The notes beneath the pieces are model-generated. The model had not been told where the DNA came from and made no database searches. It saw only the letters and a list, made by a program, of their open reading frames with translations. 5,483 nt of DNA, from positions 1-5,483 of the forward strand of contig CAISKG010000401.1 in assembly GCA_903885855.1 (NCBI GenBank). The letters are read 5' to 3'. The DNA is from an uncultured Planctomycetaceae bacterium. GTDB lineage: Bacteria > Planctomycetota > Planctomycetia > Pirellulales > UBA1268. Positions 5,145-5,483 of the stretch are shown here, one piece after another. Numbering within the stretch: position 1 is the stretch's first letter; each line of letters opens with the position of its first letter. Made by a program: the position numbers and the translations under genes.

Positions 5145-5170
5145 CGGCCGGTCCCGGGCCGATCCGGGCG

Positions 5171-5483
5171 TCAGTAGGTTTTGCCGAGCGCCGCCTGCGC
5201 CGCCGCCAGCCGGGCCACCGGGAGGCGGAACGGCGAGCAGCTGACGTAGTCGAGCCCGACGTGGTGGCAGAAGACCACCGAGTGGGGGTCGCCGCCGTGC
5301 TCGCCGCAGATGCCGAGCTTGATATCCGGCCGGGTCTTCCGCCCCTTCTCGACGGCGATCTTCATCAGCTGGCCCACGCCCGAGGCGTCGATCGACGCGA
5401 ACGGGTTTGCCTTGAAGATGCCCTCTTCCGTGTACTTCTGCAGGAACGAGCCCATGTCGTCGCGGCTCATGCCCAGGCAGGTC
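5171..5483 (-). CDS. ppdK: Pyruvate phosphate dikinase, C-terminal end (partial)
   Basis: PPDK interconverts pyruvate + ATP + Pi and PEP + AMP + PPi in the cytoplasm, at the PEP/pyruvate node. Only the last 103 residues are in the window; the gene runs off the right edge (full enzymes are about 870-900 residues). Visible are LGMSRDDMGSFL, the tail of the family's substrate-site TLGxSRDD region, then DPF-like NPFASIDASGVGQLMKIAVEKG, and the active-site segment LGICGEHGGDPHSVVFC. In characterised PPDKs the cysteine of GICGEHGG is the catalytic acid/base for pyruvate. The end GLDYVSCSPFRLPVARLAAAQAAL is the canonical C-terminus. The related PEP synthase and PTS enzyme I share this barrel, but the SCSP(F/Y)R(L/V)P ending and ICGEHGGDP wording favour PPDK. 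The stop is followed by a large hairpin. The visible part is intact. Confidence 0.95.
   Translation of the reverse strand, partial: TCLGMSRDDMGSFLQKYTEEGIFKANPFASIDASGVGQLMKIAVEKGRKTRPDIKLGICGEHGGDPHSVVFCHHVGLDYVSCSPFRLPVARLAAAQAALGKTY

Noticed and set aside
5153..5168. Small inverted repeat (cccgg/ccggg) just after the ppdK stop
   Set aside because: A 5-bp GC stem is expected by chance here and is overshadowed by the 34-bp palindrome beside it.
4020..5177. 385-residue plus-strand open frame antisense to the SLC13 gene
   Set aside because: Arg/Ser/Thr-rich shadow; the SNT and TPPN motifs of the minus-strand protein show which strand codes.

Overview
The window is very GC-rich bacterial DNA, with codon third positions almost all G or C, and it is densely packed with genes. 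The gene set fits a Planctomycetota genome: a type III glutamine synthetase piece, a long-form pyruvate phosphate dikinase, GTG starts, a signal-peptide-bearing Cys-rich orphan and a divergent LarA-family protein. The phylum is an inference from gene content and composition, since no rRNA or other marker is present.

Layout from left to right. Bases 1 to about 120 are open in several frames and match nothing I recognise. They run directly into the C-terminal third of a type III glutamine synthetase (+ strand, ends 758), whose catalytic part is absent. Its stop overlaps the start of rsmG, the 16S rRNA m7G527 methyltransferase (+, 755-1519). A divergent nickel-lactate-racemase-like (LarA/DUF2088) gene converges on rsmG from the other strand (-, 1569-2774). 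A 267-bp divergent intergenic region with a strong G-quadruplex motif separates it from a small secreted Cys-rich protein (+, 3042-3515). That gene converges on an SLC13/DASS-family sodium:anion symporter (-, 3584-4993). A 177-bp spacer holds a 12-bp tandem repeat and a perfect 34-bp palindrome. The C-terminal end of ppdK (-, 5171 to the right edge) closes the window.

Functionally this is mostly ordinary chromosome: ribosome modification, ammonium assimilation, carboxylate transport and the PEP/pyruvate node. The transporter lies downstream of ppdK on the same strand. Uptake of C4-dicarboxylates feeding a PEP/pyruvate enzyme would be coherent, but the palindrome between them argues for separate transcripts.

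I see no CRISPR array, transposase, phage gene, tRNA or rRNA, and no convincing new multi-gene system. The items most worth a second look are the LarA homologue lacking the expected nickel-pincer residues, the Cys-rich exported protein with an internal duplication, the abrupt start of glutamine synthetase homology, and several hairpins, repeats and a G4 motif in the gaps.
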